This document shows, in pieces, positions 31,479 through 31,573 of a DNA stretch of 31,573 nt. A model generated the notes under the pieces. The model was not told the DNA's origin. It saw only the letters and a program-made list of their open reading frames with translations, and searched no databases. Position 1 is the first letter of the stretch, and the number at the start of each line of letters is the position of its first letter. A program made the translations under genes and the position numbers. Source of the stretch: Beroe ovata (taxonomy: Eukaryota; Ctenophora; Nuda; Beroida; Beroidae); the NCBI GenBank assembly GCA_946803715.1, contig CAMPET010000244.1, positions 1,806 through 33,378 on the forward strand, written 5' to 3'.

Positions 31479-31484
31479 GTGAGC

Positions 31485-31573
31485 CTCCCTCACCACTACT
31501 CCCCCTCACCACTACTCTCCCCTCACCACTACTCCCTCCTCACCACTACTCCCCCTCACCACTACTCCTCCCT
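31485..31573. repeat. CTCACCACTACTCCCC minisatellite running off the window
   Basis: At least five units of 16-17 bp, each with CTCACCACTACT, begin right after the donor of the last visible PHRF1 exon. The array continues past the right edge. Confidence 0.9.

Overview
The window is eukaryotic nuclear DNA, most likely from an invertebrate animal. The evidence is spliced genes with GT-AG introns, AATAAA signals, TG/AC microsatellites, several families of short non-autonomous transposons, and orthologues of animal proteins (WDR70, UTP3/SAS10, PHRF1). I cannot name the species or phylum. Runs of N at 2826, 18486, 20032-20037 and 23015 mark scaffold gaps.

Five genes were found, all on the + strand: (1) WDR70, one uninterrupted coding exon, 4061-6013; (2) a very large C2H2 zinc-finger protein, four coding exons, 6331-13522, about 2047 aa; (3) UTP3/SAS10, a small-subunit processome protein, 13 coding exons, 13988-21201, 425 aa after removing a suspected assembly duplication; (4) a single-exon mitochondrial-type membrane protein, 23827-24606, 259 aa; (5) PHRF1 (RING + PHD + long RS/KE-rich region), at least ten coding exons from 24988, running off the right edge. 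Three neighbouring pairs are only about 320-470 bp apart. All five start codons lie 3-30 nt after a good 3' splice-site sequence, so either every gene has a 5'UTR intron or the transcripts are spliced-leader trans-spliced. The genes share no obvious pathway. Three are nuclear (WDR70, UTP3, PHRF1), the zinc-finger protein is probably nuclear, and one looks mitochondrial.

Between and inside the genes the DNA is rich in transposon debris. Two inverted copies of one Helitron-like element lie at the two ends of the window (1-1312 and 30442-31370). Two copies of a small TA-flanked MITE sit at 2938-3042 and 3484-3573. A MITE with a perfect 8-bp target duplication occupies intron 1 of the zinc-finger gene (6561-7209). 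A doubly palindromic element lies at 21574-21994, and a cluster of MITEs with telomere-like TTAGGG arms at 22117-22975. A long hairpin element sits at 31035-31363 inside the right Helitron-like copy.

The most consequential observation for anyone using this sequence is a 954-bp direct duplication inside UTP3 (17532-18485 = 18487-19440). The two copies are separated by a single N and read as identical. It copies three exons and is almost certainly a scaffold-joining error. I did not find an undescribed enzymatic or defence system here. The best biological leads are the splice acceptors just upstream of all five start codons, the large zinc-finger protein with a Cys-rich N-terminus, and the palindromic elements.
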